Assembly: GCF_001667375.1 (NCBI RefSeq)
Contig: NZ_LZIN01000005.1
Location: 1-64,000, forward strand
DNA length: 64,000 nucleotides
Origin: Mycolicibacter sinensis
GTDB taxonomy: Bacteria > Actinomycetota > Actinomycetes > Mycobacteriales > Mycobacteriaceae
Direction of reading: 5' to 3'
Of the stretch, positions 9,234 through 21,633 are shown one piece after another. The notes under the pieces are model-generated. The model was not told where the DNA came from, ran no database searches, and saw nothing but the letters and a program-made list of their open reading frames with translations. Within the stretch, counting starts at the first letter, position 1. Each line of letters starts with the position of its first letter. The position numbers were made by a program, and so were the translations under genes.

Positions 9234-9325
9234 GCCGTAGACCGTATCCCACCGCCGATTGACCGGTGCGGGAACCCGGCCCGAGGCGACTACGCCGGCG
9301 ATCCCGGCCGACTATGTTCGGCGGC

Positions 9326-10249
9326 ATGGTTTTGGCAGCGGCAGTTCAGTTGGAAGCGGTGCTCGGCGATATTCCCACCAACCTCGCGGCCTGTGAACGG
9401 CTGGCCGACGAGGCGGGGCGAGCCGGCGCCGCGATCATCGCGCTTCCGGAGTTCTTCACCACGGGGATCGGTTTCGAGCCCTCCTTGGCCACCGCTGCAC
9501 TGCCCCCCGACGGTGCGGCCACCGAGTTGCTCACCGCCCTGGCCCACCGGCACCGAGCGCTGGTCGGCGGATCCTTCCTGTGCCGCGACGCCGACGGACA
9601 CGTCCGCAACGCCTACCTGCTCGCCGATCCCGACGGCGTGGTGGGCCGCCACGACAAGGACCTGCCGACGATGTGGGAGAACTCCTTCTATACCGGCGGC
9701 GACGACGACGGCGTGCTCGATGCGGCCGATCACCCGGTGGGGGCGGCGGTGTGCTGGGAGCTGATGCGCACCCAGACCGTGCGCCGGCTGCGCGGCCGGG
9801 TGGACCTGGTGATGACGGGCTCGGGTTGGTGGTCGATTCCGCGGTGGCGACCGCACGCGCTCTTCGACCGCTTGGAACGCAATAACGCCCGCACCGCCCG
9901 GCACGCGGCGGCCTCGTTCGCCCGGTACGTCGGTGCGCCGGTGGTGCACGCCGCCCATGCCGGTGCGCTGTCCTGCGCCATGCCCTGGGTGCCGATGACC
10001 TATCGCGGACACTTCGAAGGCGCCACCCTGATCGCCGCAGCGGACGGCATCGTCGTCGCCGAACGGCGCGCCGAGGAAGGCGAAGGGGTGGTACTCGGCG
10101 ACATCACGCTGCAGCGCCAACCCCCCCGGCTCGAACCGCCGGCCGGTTTCTGGCTGCATCCCCGAGGGACGCTGCCCACCGCGGTGTGGCACTACCAACG
10201 CTGGCATGGGCGGCGCTGGTACGAGCGCCATGTAGTCCAGGCCGGATAG
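9326..10249 (+). CDS. Carbon-nitrogen hydrolase (nitrilase superfamily)
   Basis: About 307 residues with the nitrilase-superfamily catalytic triad: Glu in LPEFF, Lys in RHDKDLP and Cys in AAVCWELMRT. Such enzymes hydrolyse nitriles, amides or carbamoyl groups; the substrate here cannot be told from sequence. It is cytoplasmic, with no signal peptide. The start is ATG 9326 (MVLAAAVQLE), where the family beta-strand begins; ATG 9314 in the same frame is an alternative. It is divergent from ctaJ and convergent with the HNH gene, whose stop lies two bases away. I recall no equivalent at this position in M. tuberculosis, so it may be lineage-specific or lost there. Confidence 0.85.
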   Translation: MVLAAAVQLEAVLGDIPTNLAACERLADEAGRAGAAIIALPEFFTTGIGFEPSLATAALPPDGAATELLTALAHRHRALVGGSFLCRDADGHVRNAYLLADPDGVVGRHDKDLPTMWENSFYTGGDDDGVLDAADHPVGAAVCWELMRTQTVRRLRGRVDLVMTGSGWWSIPRWRPHALFDRLERNNARTARHAAASFARYVGAPVVHAAHAGALSCAMPWVPMTYRGHFEGATLIAAADGIVVAERRAEEGEGVVLGDITLQRQPPRLEPPAGFWLHPRGTLPTAVWHYQRWHGRRWYERHVVQAG

Positions 10250-10250
10250 C

Positions 10251-10892
10251 TCAGGCGGCGCCTTCACCGAGGTAGCGCATCCACACCGGATCGAGGTCGT
10301 TGATCACCGCCAGCAGGCGCCAATGCTGACCCTTCGGCGACGTCGGCACCAGCCGCAGCGTCCACCCGAGCTCGGTGAGCAACCGGTCCGCCTTGCGGTG
10401 ATTGCAGGCCGAACAGGCGGCCACACAGTTCTCCCAGGAGTGGTCGCCGCCGCGACTGCGCGGCACCACGTGATCAACGGTGTCGGCCTTGCCGCCGCAG
10501 TAGGCACAGCTGTGCCGGTCACGGTGCATCAGCGCGGCGCGGGTCAACGGAATGCGGGCACGGTAGGGCACCCGGACATACGACCGCAGCCGGATCACCG
10601 ACGGCACCGGCACCGAGCGGGTCGCCGAATGGATGACCGGGCCGGCCGGGTCGTCGTGCACCACGTCGGCCTTCCCGCAGATCAGCATGACGATGGCGCG
10701 CCGCAGCGGAAGCGCCGTCAACGGCTCGAAGGTGGAGTTCAGCAGCAACACCCGCCGGCGGGTCCAGATCGACGCGGCATCAGACCCGGGGACCGGACCG
10801 GAAGTGGCGACCGAGTGCAGGCAGGGGGCAGCGGCAAGCCCGGAAAGGCTCGCCGTGGGGGCACCGGGTCGGCGGTGGCCCCGGCGTTTCAT
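10251..10892 (-). CDS. HNH endonuclease-domain protein (Rv2469c family)
   Basis: A 213-residue HNH nuclease-fold protein. The HNH core is intact: zinc cysteines CAYCGG and CSACN, the His of [10 protein letters not shown], the central Asn of WENC and the final HRKAD. An N-terminal domain of about 110 residues ([22 protein letters not shown]) is typical of the stand-alone actinobacterial family, which is conserved and not linked to introns. The role, possibly nucleic-acid processing or repair, is undetermined. The ATG at 10892 is the first start in the frame but the first 40 residues are low complexity and a later start near the [10 protein letters not shown] segment is possible. It is divergent from glbO. 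Confidence 0.87.
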   Translation of the reverse strand: MKRRGHRRPGAPTASLSGLAAAPCLHSVATSGPVPGSDAASIWTRRRVLLLNSTFEPLTALPLRRAIVMLICGKADVVHDDPAGPVIHSATRSVPVPSVIRLRSYVRVPYRARIPLTRAALMHRDRHSCAYCGGKADTVDHVVPRSRGGDHSWENCVAACSACNHRKADRLLTELGWTLRLVPTSPKGQHWRLLAVINDLDPVWMRYLGEGAA

Positions 10893-11038
10893 ATCCGGCT
10901 TCGGGGGCGGTTTTTGTGCTGCACCATAAATCCTCCGCCGAACAGTTCACCATGATTCGGCGCTGGTCGCACGCCTATTTCCTGTGTGTTCTCGGCATGT
11001 TCTCGGCAGGAATCGTCGATGCCCCACAATGGTGGGCG

Positions 11039-11437
11039 ATGCAGCCGATCGAAGAGCCCTCGTTTTATGACGCCGTCGGCGGTGCGGAAACCTTCCACGC
11101 CATCGTCTCGCGGTTTTATCAACTAGTCGCCCAGGACGCGATCCTGCGCCCGATGTACCCCGCCGACGACATGGACGGCGCCGAGGAACGCCTGCGGATG
11201 TTCCTCGAGCAGTACTGGGGCGGGCCGCGCACCTACACCGACCGCCGCGGCCACCCGCGGCTGCGGATGCGCCACATCCCCTATCGCATCGGCCCGCTGC
11301 AGCGCGACGCCTGGCTGCGCTGCATGGTCACCGCGGTCGACGAGATCGACTCCGAGACCCTCGGAGACGAACATCGCGCCGAACTGTTGCACTACCTGCA
11401 CTCAGTGGCCGACTTCCTGGTCAACGCACCGATCTGA
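11039..11437 (+). CDS. glbO: Truncated haemoglobin, group II (trHbO)
   Basis: A 132-residue haem protein that binds O2 and is linked to membrane respiration and peroxide/nitric oxide handling in mycobacteria. The core [13 protein letters not shown] and [14 protein letters not shown] are family-diagnostic. The proximal haem His lies in [10 protein letters not shown] and the distal-pocket Trp G8 in DAWLRCM. The ATG at 11039 gives a length close to the 128 residues of Rv2470; the frame is open to 10916 but that extension is not haemoglobin-like. The stop overlaps the ATG of aglA (TGATG), so the two are coupled. Confidence 0.94.
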   Translation: MQPIEEPSFYDAVGGAETFHAIVSRFYQLVAQDAILRPMYPADDMDGAEERLRMFLEQYWGGPRTYTDRRGHPRLRMRHIPYRIGPLQRDAWLRCMVTAVDEIDSETLGDEHRAELLHYLHSVADFLVNAPI

Positions 11438-12996
11438 TGGGCGCCGAGAACCCGTGGTGGGCCAGCAGTGTGTTCTACCAGGCCTACCCGCGCTCCTTCG
11501 CCGACAGCAACGGTGACGGGATCGGCGACCTGGACGGGGTGATCGCCCACCTGGACTACCTGCAGGCTCTGGGGATCGACGCGATCTGGCTGAACCCGGT
11601 GACGGTGTCGCCGATGGCGGACCACGGCTACGACGTGGCGGATCCGCGCGACATCGATCCGCTCTTCGGCGACCTGGCGGCGCTGGACCGGCTGGTGACC
11701 GCCGCCCACGAACGTGGGATCAAGCTGACCATGGATTTGGTGCCCAACCACACCAGTTCGGCGCACCCGTGGTTCGTCGAGGCGCTGGCGTCCGCACCGG
11801 GCAGTCGCGCACGGGCACGCTACTTCTTCCGGGACGGCCGGGGGCCGAACGGGGAGCTGGCGCCCAACAACTGGGTGTCGGTGTTCGGCGGGCCGGCATG
11901 GACCCGGGTCACCGGACCCGATGGCCCCGGCCAGTGGTACCTGCACCTGTTCGACCCCACCCAACCGGATCTGAATTGGGACAACCCGGAGGTGAGGGGC
12001 GATTTCGAGCAGACCCTGCGGTTCTGGCTGGACCGCGGCGTGGACGGCTTCCGGATCGATGTCTCCCATGGCATGGCCAAGCCGCCCGGACTGCCCGACA
12101 TGCCCGTCACCGACGTGGAACTGCTGGCGCACCGCGACGACGACCCACGGTTCAACCAGCCCGGCGTCCATGCGATCCACCGTGCGATTCGCGCCGTCTT
12201 CGACGACTATCCGGGCGCGGTGTCCGTCGGCGAGGTCTGGGTGCACGACAACGACCTGTTCGCCGAATACCTGCGTCCGGACGAACTGCACCTGGCCTTC
12301 AATTTCCGGCTGCTCCAGGCCGACTTCGACGCGGCCGGGATCCGTGACGCGATAGAGAACTCCCTGGCCGCGGTCGCATCGGTGGACGGCACCGCTACCT
12401 GGGCGCTGGAGAACCATGACGTGCAGCGGTCGGTCACCCGCTACGGCGGCGGGGCGGCCGGGCTGGCGCGGGCCCGGGCGATGGCGCTGGTGCTGCTCGC
12501 GCTGCCCGGGGCGGTGTTCGTCTACAACGGCCAGGAGTTGGGGCTGCCGGAAGTCGAGTTGCCCGATGCGGCGCTGCAGGATCCGGTGTGGGAGCGCTCC
12601 GGACACACCAAACGCGGCCGGGACGGCTGTCGGGTGCCGATGCCGTGGTCGGGCGACGTGCCGGCGTTCGGGTTCTCCGAGCGGACCGACACCTGGTTGC
12701 CGATGCCGGCGCAGTGGGCGCCGCTGACCGTCGAACGTCAAGCCGGTGACGCCGGCTCGACCCTGGCGCTCTACCGGCGAGCGATCAAATTACGTAGCGC
12801 GCACGTCGGTTTGGATGCCCGGGTCGAATGGCTGCCCGCGCCGGACGGGGTGGTGATGTTCCGGTGCGGCGGGCTGGTGTGCGCGCTCAACGCCGGCGAC
12901 CAACCAGTGGCGCGGCCGGAGGGTCAGCTGATCTTGGCCAGCGCACCGGCGGCCGACGGTGTCCTGCCGCCCGACACCGCGGCGTGGCTGGTCTGA
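11437..12996 (+). CDS. aglA: Alpha-glucosidase, GH13 family
   Basis: A 519-residue glycoside hydrolase that cleaves alpha-glucosidic bonds of maltooligosaccharides or related sugars. The four GH13 regions are present: DLVPNHTS (near residue 102), GFRIDVSHG with the nucleophile Asp (near 208), the acid/base Glu in VGEVWV (near 267) and ENHDVQRS with the third carboxylate (near 326). The C-terminal beta domain ends at DTAAWLV. The start ATG is within the glbO stop, giving translational coupling. It matches Rv2471 in order. There is no signal peptide, so the enzyme is cytoplasmic. Confidence 0.93.
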   Translation: MGAENPWWASSVFYQAYPRSFADSNGDGIGDLDGVIAHLDYLQALGIDAIWLNPVTVSPMADHGYDVADPRDIDPLFGDLAALDRLVTAAHERGIKLTMDLVPNHTSSAHPWFVEALASAPGSRARARYFFRDGRGPNGELAPNNWVSVFGGPAWTRVTGPDGPGQWYLHLFDPTQPDLNWDNPEVRGDFEQTLRFWLDRGVDGFRIDVSHGMAKPPGLPDMPVTDVELLAHRDDDPRFNQPGVHAIHRAIRAVFDDYPGAVSVGEVWVHDNDLFAEYLRPDELHLAFNFRLLQADFDAAGIRDAIENSLAAVASVDGTATWALENHDVQRSVTRYGGGAAGLARARAMALVLLALPGAVFVYNGQELGLPEVELPDAALQDPVWERSGHTKRGRDGCRVPMPWSGDVPAFGFSERTDTWLPMPAQWAPLTVERQAGDAGSTLALYRRAIKLRSAHVGLDARVEWLPAPDGVVMFRCGGLVCALNAGDQPVARPEGQLILASAPAADGVLPPDTAAWLV

Positions 12997-13003
12997 CCGG
13001 CAC

Positions 13004-13420
13004 TCACCGGAGATACTTCCGCAGATACTCCCGGTGCTCGGGTGACAACCGCACCAGCTTCTGCTCGTCGATGCTGAACGCGGCCAGCTGGGTTTCGGCG
13101 ATCACCGCCGGCTTCGCATCGGGTGCGGCACTGACCGAGCGCACCTCGTAGCCGATGGTGAAGTCGACGGTGCGCAGCCGCGAGATCCACATCGTCACCT
13201 GCAGCGGCGAATCCGTCAGCCGCAGTTGCCCTTTGTAGGCGACCCGGACCTCGGCGATCAGCAGGCCGACACTGGTGATGTCGACCGCGAACGCCGGTGA
13301 CAGGAACGGCACCCGCGCTTCTTCGAGGATGGTGACCATGGTCGCGTGGTTGATGTGCTGATACATGTCGATGTCCGACCAGCGCACCGGAATCGACGCG
13401 ATGAAACCCGGTTTGCTCAC
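13004..13420 (-). CDS. Acyl-CoA thioesterase, hotdog fold (Rv2475c family)
   Basis: A 138-residue single hotdog-domain protein of the 4-hydroxybenzoyl-CoA thioesterase type, predicted to hydrolyse acyl-CoA. The active-site segment [15 protein letters not shown] carries the family Asp and the HxNH signature. Length is what I recall for Rv2475c. The GTG at 13420 overlaps the stop of gdh by four bases (GTGA); the longer open frame to 13630 lies entirely inside gdh and is rejected. Coupling to glutamate dehydrogenase is conserved in mycobacteria, but a functional link is not established. It converges with aglA. Confidence 0.9.
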   Translation of the reverse strand: MSKPGFIASIPVRWSDIDMYQHINHATMVTILEEARVPFLSPAFAVDITSVGLLIAEVRVAYKGQLRLTDSPLQVTMWISRLRTVDFTIGYEVRSVSAAPDAKPAVIAETQLAAFSIDEQKLVRLSPEHREYLRKYLR

Positions 13421-16400
13421 GAGGTCGAGCCCCGGCCGCTGGCGCGGGTCATGCTGCGGATCTGTCGGGCCGCCACCGAGAGGGTGGCCAGGTCCCGCTG
13501 GTCGGACTCGTAGATCTGGGCCAGCGTGCGCCGCGCCCGGTCCACCCGTGAGCCGTTGGTCGATTCCCATTCGGTGATTTTCTGCATCCCGTCCTCGTCC
13601 GGTTCGCCGACCGCCAGCACGTCCAGGCATAACGATCGCACCGAATTGTAGATGTCGTCGCGGATCGCCAACCGCGCCAAGGCATGCCAGCGGTCATCGC
13701 GGGGCAGTCGGGCCACCGCGGTCAGCAGCCCGTCGGTGCCGAGCCGATCCATCAACGCGAAGTAGGTGTCGGCGACTTCGGCGGGGTCGCGGTCGGTGAT
13801 GTCGGCGACATCGATGACATCGAGCAGGCTGTAGCGGTACAGGCCCGTGGCGATGTCGGCGGCGAGGTCCTGTGGTACGCCCTGGGAGCGGAACTCTCCG
13901 ATGTGCTTGGCCACGATGGCGGCGTCGTCGCCGCGCAGCCATTGCGACATCTGCGGCGTCAACTGGCTCATCGTTTCGCCGAACCGGTTGATCTCGGCGC
14001 CGACCGCCAGCGGCTGCGGACGATAGTTGAGCAGCCAGCGTCCGGCGCGGTCGATGAGCCGACGCAGATCCAACGTCATCCGGTCGGTCACCGCCACCGG
14101 CAGTCCGTCGCGCTCACCGGCATCCCGGATCCGGCGCCACAGCTCGCCCACCCCGAAGATCGCGTCGGTGGCGACGTAGGCCCGAACCGCGTCGATGAGG
14201 TCGACGCCGGCGTCCTCGGTGATCCGGAAGGCGTAAGTGATACCGGCGGTATCCACCACGTCGTTGATCAGCATCGTGGTCACGATCTCGCGGCGCAGTT
14301 GATGCGAGCGGATCTGGTGGGCGAAGCGCTGCTGCAGCTGTGAGGGAAAGTACTGCGGCAACCGGGCGGCGAACACGTCCTGTTCCGGCAGGTCAGTGGC
14401 CAGCACCGCCGCCTTGAGCGTCAGTTTGACGTGAGCCATCAGCGTCGCCAGCTCCGGTGAGGCCAGACCCAGCCCGGCCTCGGCGCGCCGGGCGATCTCC
14501 TTCTCCGAGGGCAGTGCCTCCAGCTCGCGGTTCAGGCCGCGGTCGGCGACCAGGTGCCGGATCTGGTCGGCGTGCACCGGCAACAGACTGGCGGCATTGG
14601 CGCGGCTGGTGCCCATCAAATCGTTCTGCGCGCTGTTGTCAGCCAGCACCAGCGCACTGACCTCATCGGTCATCGAAGCCAGCAGCTGCGGCCGGTCGGC
14701 GACGTCGAGCTTGCCGACGGTGACCAGGGAGTCGATCAAAATCTTGATGTTGACCTCGTGGTCGGAGCAGTCGACACCGGCCGAGTTGTCCAGCGCATCG
14801 GTGTTGATCCGGCCGCCGGACAGGTCGTACTCCACGCGGCCCAACGGGGTGACCCCGAGGTTGCCACCCTCCCCGATCACCTTGGCGCGCACCTGGTTCC
14901 CGTTGACCCGCACCGGGTCGTTGGCACGGTCGCCGACGTCGCTGTCGGATTCGTACTCGGCTTTGACGTAGGTGCCGATACCGCCGTTGAACAACAGGTC
15001 GACCGGCGCACGCAGGATGGCCCGGATCAGCGCGGGCGGTGTCAGCTCGCCGGTGTCCTCGTCGAGACCCAGTACCGCCCGTACCTCGGAGCTGATCGCT
15101 ATCGACTTCAGCTCCCGCGGATAGACACCGCCACCGGGACTGATCAGCGACTTGTCGTAGTCGTCCCAGCTGGATCGCGGCAGGTCGAACATCCGCTGAC
15201 GTTCGGCGAAGGACCGGGCCGGATCCGGGTCGGGGTCCAAGAAGATGTGCCGGTGGTCGAATGCGGCCACCAGGCGGATGTGTTCGCTGCGCAGCATTCC
15301 GTTGCCGAACACGTCGCCGCTCATATCGCCGATGCCGACGACGGTGAAATCCTCGGTCTGCGTGTCGACGCCCATTTCCCGGAAGTGCCGCCGGACCGAT
15401 TCCCAGGCACCCTTGGCGGTGATGCCCATCTCCTTGTGGTCGTAGCCGACCGATCCCCCGGAGGCGAACGCGTCACCGAGCCAGTAGCCGTAGGACTGCG
15501 CGACCTCGTTGGCGATGTCGGAGAAGCTGGCGGTGCCCTTATCGGCGGCCACCACCAGATAGGCGTCGTCGCCGTCGCGCCGCACCACCTGTGGTGGGGC
15601 ACTGACCGCTCGGGTGGCGTGGTCGACATTGTCGGTGACGTCGAGCATGCCGGAGATCAACAGCTTGTAGCAGGCGATCCCCTCGTCGCGGGTCGCTTCG
15701 CGGTCGGTGGCCGGGTCGCCGGTGGGCGTCGGCGGGCGTTTGACCACGAACCCGCCCTTGGCGCCGACCGGGACGATGACGGCGTTTTTGACCTCCTGGG
15801 CCTTGACCAGCCCGAGGATCTCGGTGCGGTAGTCCTCGCGCCGGTCCGACCAGCGCAGGCCGCCGCGGGATACGAACCCGAACCGCAGGTGCACCCCTTC
15901 GACGCGGGGCGAGTAGACGAAGATTTCGAATTTGGGGCGCGGCAGCGGCAACTCGTCGATCAGCCCGGCGTCCAGCTTGAGCGCCAACACGTTCTGCGCA
16001 CGAGCCGAATCCGCGCGGGTGACAAAGTAGTTGGTGCGCAGCGTGGCTTGAATCAGCGAGGCCAGCGCGCGCAGCACCCGGTCGGTGTCCAGGCTCACCA
16101 CCGCATCGATGCCCGCCGCGACGTCCGCGGCAGCGGCTTGGGCATCGCGGCTGCGGGACTCCCGGGACGGGTCGAACAGTGCCTCGAACAATGCCACCAA
16201 GGCCCGCGCGGTGTCCGGATGCTCGTTGAGCACCGACGCGATGTGGTTCTCGCTGTAGGGAAAACGCGCCTGGCGCAGGTATTTGGCGTAACCGCGCAGC
16301 ACCACCACCTGCTGCCAGGTCAGCCCGGCCCGCAGCACCAGCTCGTTGAACCGGTCGACTTCAACCCGTCTCTCCCAGATCGCGGTGACCCCGTCGGCGA

Positions 16401-18270
16401 ATCGTCGCTGGGCCGCATCGCGTTCGGCGCCGGTTGCCGGTATCTCGATGCTGGCGTATGGCGACACCTTGAACTTGTAGATCCAGACGGTCAGACCGTC
16501 GGCGCGGGCCACGGTGAACGGACGCTCCTCGAGCACCACCACGCCCATGGACTGCAGCATCGGCAGCAGTTGGCTCAGTGACGCGCCGCGGCCGCCGAGG
16601 AACCAGGTCAACAGGACCGCGTCGTCGGTGCCGTAGCCGGAGACCACCAGGCGGACCGAGCCGTCGGCGAGTTCCTCGATGATCGCGATGTCGTCGACGG
16701 CCTCGGCCGGGGTGACGGCCTGTTTATAGGTTTCGGCGAAGGCCGCCGCGTAGTGCTGCGCCTGGCTCTCTGCCGGGGTTCCGGCCGCAGCGCCGATCAT
16801 CCGATCCGCCCAGGTGCGGCTGGCCTCGGTCAACCGCGCCTGGATCCGCACCCGGTTGGCCTCGGAGGTGTCCACGGTGCGCGCCTTGGGATCATCGGGC
16901 AACCGGACCATGAAATGGATCAGCGCCCAGGGAGCTTCGCTGACCCGGGCGCTGTATTCCACACCGACACCGCCGAATTCGGCGGCCAGAATGTCCTCCA
17001 TCTGCAGCCGGACCGGCGTGGTGTAACGATCGCGCGGCAAATAGACCAGGCAGGATACGAAACGTCCGGTGCGGTCGCCGCGCAGGAACAGCAGCGCGCC
17101 GCGCCGCGAGCCCAGATCGGCGACGGCCATCGCCATGTTCAGCAGTTGCTCGGAGCTGATCGCGAAAAGCTCTGAGCGCGGGACGGTTTGGATGATATCG
17201 AGCAGCAGCTGACCCGGGTGGCCGGGCTCGCTCTCGGACAGGGCCAGCGCCTGACGCACCGTCCGGGAGATGACCGGGATCTCGAAGACGTCGGCGTTCA
17301 TCGCCCCGGCGGTGAACAGCCCGACGAAGCGGTGCGCGACGATGTCGTCGCCGGTGTTCTCCCGGATCACCACGACGTAGGTGTGTGAGCCGAACCGCAT
17401 GTAGCTGGGCACGGTGGCCTGCGCCAGCGTCAGCAGATTGTCGCCGGTGAGCATGGGCCGCAAGGACTTACGCACCCGCAGCACACCCATCCGGTCCGCG
17501 TCTTCGACCAGCACCTGCCCGTCGCGCACCACCCCGCGCTGGTAGCCCAGCAGTACGAAGTGCCCGTCGGCCAGCCAGCGCAGCAGCGCGGCCACATCGT
17601 CGCGGTCCGGCGCGGTGTAGTGACCTTGCGGGTCGGTTTCGACGTCGACGGCCAGCGCGTCGAGCGCATCGTGCATGGATTGGGAGTCGGCGGCCACCTG
17701 ACGGACGTCGGCCATCACGTGCGGCAGCAGTTGTTCGGCCTCGGCCAACGCCTCGCGGCTGACCGACGGCGAGAGCTGGACGTGGATCCAGGTTTCCGAG
17801 CCGGCGGCGCCGTCTGCGGATCTCGGCTCCACACTGCGCAGTTCGCCGTCGGCATCCCGGTGCACGGTGAACACCGGCGTCATGATGCCGAGGTAGGCCA
17901 CCCCCAGGCGGTGCAGCAGCACGGCGACGGAATCCACCAGCATGCCGGCATGCCCGGTGACCGCTTGCAAGGCCGGGCCGAATCCGGCCGGGTCGTCCGC
18001 GGTGTAGACGCCGACCCGGGTCTCGCCGGCCGGCCGATGTTGGGCCAGCCGGGCGTGGGCCGCCAGTAGCGCCGGGGCCACAGTCGCCGTGGCGCCGGTT
18101 CGATCGGCGGACTCAGCACCGCCGGTGTCGTCGCCGCCCAGCGCATCGCTGTGCGGTCCGCGATGGGTGGCGAGATAGGCGGCCGCGACCCACTCGGGGA
18201 TGTCGTGCGGCCGAGCGGGATCGGGAAACGTCGTCCATGCGGCCGATCGCCGCTCGGTGGATCCCGTCAT
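13417..18270 (-). CDS. gdh: NAD-dependent glutamate dehydrogenase, 180-kDa class
   Basis: A protein of about 1617 residues that oxidises glutamate to 2-oxoglutarate and ammonium with NAD. It is the large mycobacterial GDH known from the literature to be inhibited by GarA. Order: N-terminal ACT-like regulatory part, central catalytic domain with [19 protein letters not shown] and the lysine motif [12 protein letters not shown] near residue 830, then the Rossmann motif [13 protein letters not shown] near residue 986, and a long C-terminal domain. Length is near the 1624 residues of Rv2476c. The ATG at 18270 has AGGAGG seven bases upstream; the in-frame GTG at 18276 would sit only two bases from it. 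The thioesterase gene overlaps the 3' end. Confidence 0.96.
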   Translation of the reverse strand: MTGSTERRSAAWTTFPDPARPHDIPEWVAAAYLATHRGPHSDALGGDDTGGAESADRTGATATVAPALLAAHARLAQHRPAGETRVGVYTADDPAGFGPALQAVTGHAGMLVDSVAVLLHRLGVAYLGIMTPVFTVHRDADGELRSVEPRSADGAAGSETWIHVQLSPSVSREALAEAEQLLPHVMADVRQVAADSQSMHDALDALAVDVETDPQGHYTAPDRDDVAALLRWLADGHFVLLGYQRGVVRDGQVLVEDADRMGVLRVRKSLRPMLTGDNLLTLAQATVPSYMRFGSHTYVVVIRENTGDDIVAHRFVGLFTAGAMNADVFEIPVISRTVRQALALSESEPGHPGQLLLDIIQTVPRSELFAISSEQLLNMAMAVADLGSRRGALLFLRGDRTGRFVSCLVYLPRDRYTTPVRLQMEDILAAEFGGVGVEYSARVSEAPWALIHFMVRLPDDPKARTVDTSEANRVRIQARLTEASRTWADRMIGAAAGTPAESQAQHYAAAFAETYKQAVTPAEAVDDIAIIEELADGSVRLVVSGYGTDDAVLLTWFLGGRGASLSQLLPMLQSMGVVVLEERPFTVARADGLTVWIYKFKVSPYASIEIPATGAERDAAQRRFADGVTAIWERRVEVDRFNELVLRAGLTWQQVVVLRGYAKYLRQARFPYSENHIASVLNEHPDTARALVALFEALFDPSRESRSRDAQAAAADVAAGIDAVVSLDTDRVLRALASLIQATLRTNYFVTRADSARAQNVLALKLDAGLIDELPLPRPKFEIFVYSPRVEGVHLRFGFVSRGGLRWSDRREDYRTEILGLVKAQEVKNAVIVPVGAKGGFVVKRPPTPTGDPATDREATRDEGIACYKLLISGMLDVTDNVDHATRAVSAPPQVVRRDGDDAYLVVAADKGTASFSDIANEVAQSYGYWLGDAFASGGSVGYDHKEMGITAKGAWESVRRHFREMGVDTQTEDFTVVGIGDMSGDVFGNGMLRSEHIRLVAAFDHRHIFLDPDPDPARSFAERQRMFDLPRSSWDDYDKSLISPGGGVYPRELKSIAISSEVRAVLGLDEDTGELTPPALIRAILRAPVDLLFNGGIGTYVKAEYESDSDVGDRANDPVRVNGNQVRAKVIGEGGNLGVTPLGRVEYDLSGGRINTDALDNSAGVDCSDHEVNIKILIDSLVTVGKLDVADRPQLLASMTDEVSALVLADNSAQNDLMGTSRANAASLLPVHADQIRHLVADRGLNRELEALPSEKEIARRAEAGLGLASPELATLMAHVKLTLKAAVLATDLPEQDVFAARLPQYFPSQLQQRFAHQIRSHQLRREIVTTMLINDVVDTAGITYAFRITEDAGVDLIDAVRAYVATDAIFGVGELWRRIRDAGERDGLPVAVTDRMTLDLRRLIDRAGRWLLNYRPQPLAVGAEINRFGETMSQLTPQMSQWLRGDDAAIVAKHIGEFRSQGVPQDLAADIATGLYRYSLLDVIDVADITDRDPAEVADTYFALMDRLGTDGLLTAVARLPRDDRWHALARLAIRDDIYNSVRSLCLDVLAVGEPDEDGMQKITEWESTNGSRVDRARRTLAQIYESDQRDLATLSVAARQIRSMTRASGRGSTS

Positions 18271-18324
18271 CCCCACCCCTCCTGACCAAGTGTCAGTTCC
18301 GGCAGCGCCGCTACCGGACTTACC

Positions 18325-20001
<1,677 letters not shown>

Positions 20002-20081
20002 ACCGCGGTGTCGCCTCCTGGTCTCGCGAATTTGCTCGTCGACCATCCTAGGCGGTGGATTCACCCCGCTGTCGGCTGCGC

Positions 20082-20540
20082 TCAGGCCGTCAGCGCCATC
20101 CCGTCCTCGGCATCGTCGTCGGCGCAGGCCGGGCAGTCGGCCTCCGCAACCGCGGTTGCGGCCGGCGGATTGTCCGGTCCGGCGGCGATGATCCTTTCCA
20201 CCCGGGCCGCGCAGCGCGCCAGGTTGGGCCCGACCGCGGTCGCGCGCAGCTCCACCGACGATCGGCGATTGCCGTCCTTGTCCTCGTATTCACTGGTGAA
20301 TACGTCCCCGACCACGATCACCGGCAACCCCTTGCTCAGCGACGCACCGACGCCGGTGACCAACCGGTCCCAGCAGGTGACCGTCAGGTACAGGGAGTTA
20401 CCGGGCTCCCAGTTTCCGTCGGCGCCGCGCTTGCGCGAGTTGCTGGCGATCCGGAACTTGATCAGTTCGTGCTCCCCCACCCGGCGCCGGATCGGGTCGC
20501 TCGCGACGTGGCCGATGATGGTCAACGGAGTTTCATACAT
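20082..20540 (-). CDS. Second single-stranded DNA-binding protein (SsbB type)
   Basis: A 152-residue OB-fold SSB paralogue corresponding to Rv2478c. The N-terminal OB domain runs from MYETPLTIIGHVASDP to the VELRATAVGPNL strand at about residue 105. The C-terminal tail is short, contains a cysteine pair (CPAC) and acidic residues, and ends DGMALTA, lacking the acidic DDIPF tip of canonical SSB. This fits the mycobacterial paralogue, not the main replication SSB. ATG 20540 is preceded by AGGAAGGA. It lies upstream of ettA with 80 bases between them. Confidence 0.88.
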   Translation of the reverse strand: MYETPLTIIGHVASDPIRRRVGEHELIKFRIASNSRKRGADGNWEPGNSLYLTVTCWDRLVTGVGASLSKGLPVIVVGDVFTSEYEDKDGNRRSSVELRATAVGPNLARCAARVERIIAAGPDNPPAATAVAEADCPACADDDAEDGMALTA

Positions 20541-20694
20541 TGCACGTTTCCTTCCTGGTTGCGGCGGAGCTGACAGGTCCGCCGGTGCTGCACCCATTGA
20601 GCCCGGCGGACCCGACAACCAGGCCCGCGCAACCGTCGCGGGCAACGGCAACTGTGGAAGAAACGCGAACTGGGGACTACCTCGCGGCGAGCGG

Positions 20695-21558
20695 TTACAC
20701 CCGCGGCTTGCCGACGCGCACCGGCGCATTCCAGTTCGAGAACGTCATCACAACGGACTCGTCGGCACCGGACCCCAGCTTGAGCGCAACCAGGTGACGA
20801 TCACCGGTCTCCTCGATCCAGACCGTGCACGACGTCCGTTTGGCGGCCGGCAACTGCGGCACGATCTTCTTGGCCGCGCGGGCCGACACCTGGCCGCTGA
20901 TCCGGACGGTGTGCACTTCGTCTGAGCCGAGATCGATCGTCTCGCGGCCCTCGACCTCCGGGTCGATGAAGTCGGTCAGCATGTCGGCTAGTCCGGTCTC
21001 CGGGCTCAGGATCGACGCCACGTCGAAGAAGTTCGCAGCCGGCCCGTAGTCAATCCACTGGTCATCATCTTGCGACACGTAGAGGTCTCCGCCGAACACT
21101 ACGAACTCCACGTAGGCCGGAGCCCCCCGGTACTTGATCTTGGCGTAGCCCTTCGCCGCCTCGGCAGGCTGCCGGGTCACGTCGCCGTCGAGCGCGGTGA
21201 TCGCCATATTCTCGATGCTGCTGCTCGCCGACAAACTCAGGTGCGCGCTGTCGACTCTTGCGGTGGTGGCGCTGGACTCCTTGAGAATCGCCGCGGCGGT
21301 CGGCAGTGGCTCACTGGCCTTCTTCGAGGACGTGGGCGACGGCTTCGAGGACGTAGCCGATCCGGTAGCCGAAGATGGTTCGGGCGCCGACGACGGCGGC
21401 GGCGCGGAGGTCGATGCGGTGGTCGATTGGACTGTCGGGGTGACAGCAGACGACGAAACCGACGGCGCGGTTGAAGGGTTGGACGAGCAACCGGCGACCA
21501 GGGCAGCAGCGGCACTCGCAACAGTCAGTACGGCGGGGAGCCTGCGCATGCCCGTCAT
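20695..21558 (-). CDS. LppX/LprA/F/G-family lipoprotein
   Basis: A 287-residue lipoprotein of the LppX_LprAFG family, whose members bind acylated lipids in a hydrophobic pocket and move them across the periplasm. The signal peptide ends in the lipobox LVAGC at about residues 20-24. A long Ser/Thr/Pro/Ala-rich linker (residues 25-75) leads to the lipid-binding domain, recognised by TARVDSAHLSLS, GDVTRQP, AYVEFVVFGGDLYV and the terminal VVMTFSNWNAPVRVGKP. ATG 21558 has GAGGG seven bases upstream; ATG 21549 is an alternative. It diverges from an MFS transporter, unlike the co-directional lprG-P55 pair of M. tuberculosis. I recall no equivalent at this locus there. Confidence 0.9.
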   Translation of the reverse strand: MTGMRRLPAVLTVASAAAALVAGCSSNPSTAPSVSSSAVTPTVQSTTASTSAPPPSSAPEPSSATGSATSSKPSPTSSKKASEPLPTAAAILKESSATTARVDSAHLSLSASSSIENMAITALDGDVTRQPAEAAKGYAKIKYRGAPAYVEFVVFGGDLYVSQDDDQWIDYGPAANFFDVASILSPETGLADMLTDFIDPEVEGRETIDLGSDEVHTVRISGQVSARAAKKIVPQLPAAKRTSCTVWIEETGDRHLVALKLGSGADESVVMTFSNWNAPVRVGKPRV

Positions 21559-21618
21559 GCTAGGTGCCCTCGAACCGGCGGACCCGTCAGGGGCACCGGG
21601 CGGCGAGGCAACCGTTGG

Positions 21619-21624
21619 TATACC
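21619..21624 (+). promoter_or_regulatory. Candidate -10 element for the MFS gene, leaderless
   Basis: The hexamer TATACC fits a mycobacterial TANNNT-like -10 imperfectly (last base differs). It ends ten bases before the GTG at 21634, so a transcript starting about seven to nine bases downstream would begin at or next to the start codon. No ribosome-binding site is visible before that GTG, which fits leaderless translation. No convincing -35 is seen. Confidence 0.3.
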
Positions 21625-21633
21625 TTGCTTGCG

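Noticed and set aside
14554..16581. 675-residue plus-strand frame inside gdh
   Set aside because: Antisense shadow of the catalytic part of gdh; His/Arg/Gly-rich with no motif.
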